64,000 bases of DNA, taken from the NCBI RefSeq assembly GCF_900115665.1, contig NZ_FOXH01000015.1, positions 62,001 through 126,000 on the forward strand. Reading direction: 5' to 3'. Under the pieces are notes generated by a model. That model made no database searches and had not been told where the DNA came from. It was given only the letters and a program-made list of their open reading frames with translations. Position numbers and translations under genes: made by a program. The stretch comes from Pseudarcicella hirudinis (GTDB lineage Bacteria > Bacteroidota > Bacteroidia > Cytophagales > Spirosomataceae). This document shows positions 59,695 to 64,000 of the stretch, piece after piece (the first letter of the stretch is position 1; the number at the start of each line of letters is the position of its first letter).

Positions 59695-60219
59695 ATGACT
59701 TCGTTTACCACAATACTTTTGCGATTCGGTGAAAATGGAGAGAAAACAGGCTGGACCTATATTCATATTCCGGTAGATATTGCCAATGAAATAAAGCCGG
59801 ACACAAGAGTGTCTTTTCGGGTAAAAGGGACAATTGACAACTTTCCGATAAGGCAGGTTGCTTTACTCCCGGTTGGAGAGGGGGATTTTATAATTCCTAT
59901 GAATGCAAACATCAGAAAAGGAATAGGAGGAAAGAAAGCAGGAGCTTCCGTGAAAGTTTCATTCGAGTTAGATGAGAGTGAATTTGAATTTTCAGAGGAT
60001 TTTCTTAGTTGTCTTGAAGATGAACCCAAAGCCCTTGAAAATTTCAAAAAACAGCCACCCAGTCATCAGAAATACTTTTCTAAATGGATAGAAGATGCTA
60101 AAACGATAGAAACCAAAACCAAACGCATCAGTCAGAGTGTGGAAGGATTGCTGATGGGAATGAATTTCGGAGAAATGGTCCGGTACTTTAAGGCCAGAAA
60201 AGATGAATTGGAGAGATAA
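59695..60219 (+). CDS. DUF1905 plus YdeI/OmdA-type protein
   Basis: 174 residues from the ATG at 59695; the frame extends to 59650 without conserved sequence. The N-terminal half is a small DUF1905 barrel (TTILLRFGENGEKTGWTYI, RVSFRVKGTIDNFPIRQVALLP, FIIPMNANIRKGIGGK). The C-terminal helix pair (LENFKKQPPSHQKYFSKWIEDAKTIETKTKRI) is the YdeI/OmdA motif. OmdA-type proteins have been linked to bacteriocin protection; function here unknown. Cytosolic. Confidence 0.88.
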   Translation: MTSFTTILLRFGENGEKTGWTYIHIPVDIANEIKPDTRVSFRVKGTIDNFPIRQVALLPVGEGDFIIPMNANIRKGIGGKKAGASVKVSFELDESEFEFSEDFLSCLEDEPKALENFKKQPPSHQKYFSKWIEDAKTIETKTKRISQSVEGLLMGMNFGEMVRYFKARKDELER

Positions 60220-60307
60220 TTCAGCTTTGAGAAAAAAGTCTTTTATATTTTCGTTTGACACCTTGAAATAATGCTTTAGTGCTAGCAATAAAACACTTTT
60301 TTAAGTT

Positions 60308-61790
60308 ATGAATAAAGAAATCCAACTGGTAGAATGGAAACAAATCTGGAAGGATGATTATTTAGGGTGGCTTGCTGGTTATGCAAATGCAAACGGGGGA
60401 ACGCTTATTATCGGAAAAAATGATTCAGGGAATGTTATTGGTATTGATAATGCCCCCAAACTACTGGTAGATCTTCCAAATAAAATCAGAGATGTATTGG
60501 GTATTATTGTTGATGTTAATTTAAAAACAGAAAATACGCTTGAATATATTGAAATTACTGTTCCGGTATATTCTCACGGGATTAGTTATAAAGGAGAATA
60601 TCATTATAGATCGGGTAGTACAAAACAAATTCTTAAGGGAGCATCACTAAATAAGTTTTTATTAGACAAAAGTGGTCTTCAATGGGAAGCAATTGAAGTC
60701 TCTGCAATTTCTTTTCCGGAATTGGACTTAAAAGCTTTTGATTTTTTTCAGAAAAGGAGCTTCTCAAACAACCAGATTAAGTGAATCCGAGCTGGTTGTT
60801 TCAAATGAAATTCTTTTAGAAAAGCTAAACTTAATTTCAAATAAATCTCTGACCCGGGCAGCTATACTGTTATTTCATAACAATCCTGAGAAATTTATCA
60901 GTGGTGCTTATATCAAAATAGGTTTTTTTAATGAACACTTAGAGGTGGCTTTTCATGATGAGATACATGGCTCTCTTTTTTATCAGATTGAAGAAACTAT
61001 TGAGATATTAACAAAAAAATATCTTAGAACAAATCTCCGTTTTGGTGATATCAAACGTACAGAAGAGTTAGACTATCCTGTCAGAGCTTTGCGGGAAGCT
61101 ATTATTAATGCCATTGCACATAAAGATTATAGTTTGCATAATCCTGTTCAGATAAAAGTCTTTGAGAATAAAATACAGATTTTTAATGAGGGGACTTTAC
61201 CGAATAATTGGACAATAGAGCAATTCCTCGGCAATCATCCATCAAGACCTGCCAACCCTATGATTGCGAATGTATTATTCAGGGCCGGGTATATTGAGGC
61301 TTGGGGAACGGGTATAAGTGTAATAATCAGAGAATGTAACATCAGAGGACTACCGCTGCCACAATTTAACTTTGATTTTGGAGGTTTAATGGTAGAAATA
61401 CAACAAAATAATCTTAATGCTAAAGTATTGTCTTCTGGTCTTTATAAAGCACTTGAGCTGTTGTTAAGTCAAGGAAGTAACCCATCTATTACTGATAGAA
61501 ATATTTCAGAGTTTGCTCCTATTGCAAAAAGATTAGAAGATAAGTCTTTATCTCTTATTATTGCATTTCCGGAAGGAGATCCTCTTAGAAGAAAAGATGT
61601 TATGACTTTGATTGATTTAACAAATCAAACTTACAATACAGAACGCTATCTGACGCCTTTGATTAAAGAAGGATTGATTTCTCAAATTATTAAGAGCCGT
61701 CCAAATAGCTCTAATCAACGCTACATTTTGACGGAGAAGGGTTCTAAATTTAAATATATACTTAGGAGTATAACGAAAAATGAGAGCTAA
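60308..61790 (+). pseudogene. AlbA_2-domain ATP-binding transcriptional regulator-like gene, split by a frameshift
   Basis: Two overlapping frames (60308-60784 and 60738-61790) read as one protein of about 493 aa. The first has an AlbA_2 (Schlafen-type) domain: VEWKQIWKDDYLGWLAGYAN, GGTLIIGKN, YHYRSGSTKQ. The second has the C-terminal ATP-binding module (ALREAIINAIAHKDYS, then RPANPMIANVLFRAGYIEAWGTGI) and winged-helix tail. Deleting one T from the T7 tract at 60742-60748 joins them as AFDFFRKGASQTTRLSES, a smooth fusion. So the gene is broken by one extra T, or is bridged by slippage. In this family, intact members regulate transcription or take part in mobile or stress functions. Calling it a pseudogene is tentative. 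Confidence 0.75.
60742..60748 (+). other. T7 tract at the frameshift junction
   Basis: Run of seven T between GA and CAG. A run of six would put both halves of the AlbA_2-type gene in one frame. Candidate polymerase-slippage site, assembly error, or true disruption. Confidence 0.6.
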
Positions 61791-61806
61791 CTAACTAACT
61801 AACTAA
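61787..61806 (+). repeat. Five tandem CTAA units at the AlbA_2-type gene stop
   Basis: CTAA repeated five times from 61787 to 61806. The first copy contains the stop codon of the frame, and the 4-bp period puts TAA in all three frames. Confidence 0.7.
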
Positions 61807-61840
61807 GTACTAATTAAAAATGACTTTACAACACCCCATT

Positions 61841-61886
61841 TATAGCACAAGGCCTTGTCTAACAATAAACAAGGCCTTGTGCTATA
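61841..61886. terminator. Bidirectional terminator
   Basis: 18-bp perfect stem (61841-61858 with 61869-61886), 10-nt loop, between the AlbA_2-type gene and the convergent valS. Confidence 0.85.
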
Positions 61887-61899
61887 TAAATGCGAATTG

Positions 61900-64000
<2,101 letters not shown>

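Noticed and set aside
60308-61790. Two independent genes instead of one frameshifted AlbA_2-type gene
   Set aside because: The second frame has no plausible start and the two fit together as one family member when one T is removed.

Overview
The window reads as chromosomal DNA of a Bacteroidota bacterium, most likely order Cytophagales. The support is taxon-typical gene content: the gliding lipoprotein GldB, a protein with a type IX secretion (Por) sorting domain, an ExbB-ExbD-ExbD-TonB cluster, menaquinone genes, and many Q/G- or C-ended signal peptides. Promoters of the Bacteroidota form TTTG-N17-23-TAnnTTTG occur, and Shine-Dalgarno sequences are mostly lacking. The DNA is AT-rich throughout, with no IS element, prophage, CRISPR array, rRNA or tRNA that I can see. 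I cannot name the genus.

Layout. 1-5.4 kb: end of an AI-2E-family membrane protein, a LytS/LytTR two-component pair, a histidine-family phosphatase, then a hotdog thioesterase and an isochorismate synthase (menaquinone). 5.4-12.0 kb (minus): a CBS/CorC membrane protein and a system-I-type cytochrome c maturation operon ccmB-ccmC-ccmD-ccmE-ccmF. 12.4-16.1 kb (plus): feoA-feoB and a flavin/2Fe-2S reductase. 16.2-21.8 kb: a Tyr/Arg/Asn-rich secreted protein, a beta-propeller lipoprotein, an M3 peptidase, a PPK2 kinase and an SDR. 22-28.5 kb (minus): an energy-transduction cluster exbB-exbD-exbD-tonB, followed past a hairpin by a small membrane protein, a PstS-like lipoprotein and a TPR protein. 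28.8-31.5 kb (minus): an unknown small protein, an NAD(P)-binding protein, an isoaspartyl peptidase and kdsC. 31.7-39.9 kb (plus): a 1579-residue exported protein of unknown function, a lipoprotein, a gamma carbonic anhydrase, an NDP-sugar epimerase and an outer-membrane barrel. 40-41.4 kb (minus): a GH3-family protein. 41.5-46.9 kb (plus): an eight-gene sulfide/persulfide operon. 47-52.2 kb (minus): comB, gcvT, a DUF456 protein and an OmpR-type two-component pair. 52.6-64 kb: a T9SS-sorted protein, a Fur-family regulator with an ABC exporter, gldB, a barrel protein, an M20 amidohydrolase, a DUF1905/YdeI protein, a frameshifted AlbA_2-type gene and the 3' part of valS.

The most coherent system is 41.5-46.9 kb. 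An ArsR-family repressor lies behind a promoter whose -33 and -7 boxes flank a near-perfect 24-bp palindrome. It heads genes for a TauE exporter, two SAM methyltransferases, a CstB-like persulfide dioxygenase with two rhodanese domains, a thioredoxin and a split YeeE/YedE sulfur transporter. The two methyltransferases are the least explained parts. Other points of interest are the 1579-residue protein, which has LptA/OstA-like repeats and faces kdsC; the single-base frameshift in a T7 tract at 60742-60748; the CcmE with Cys in place of the haem-binding His; and an OmpR-type direct repeat abutting the promoter of the T9SS-sorted protein. Many gene ends carry long, nearly perfect hairpins, several serving convergent pairs.
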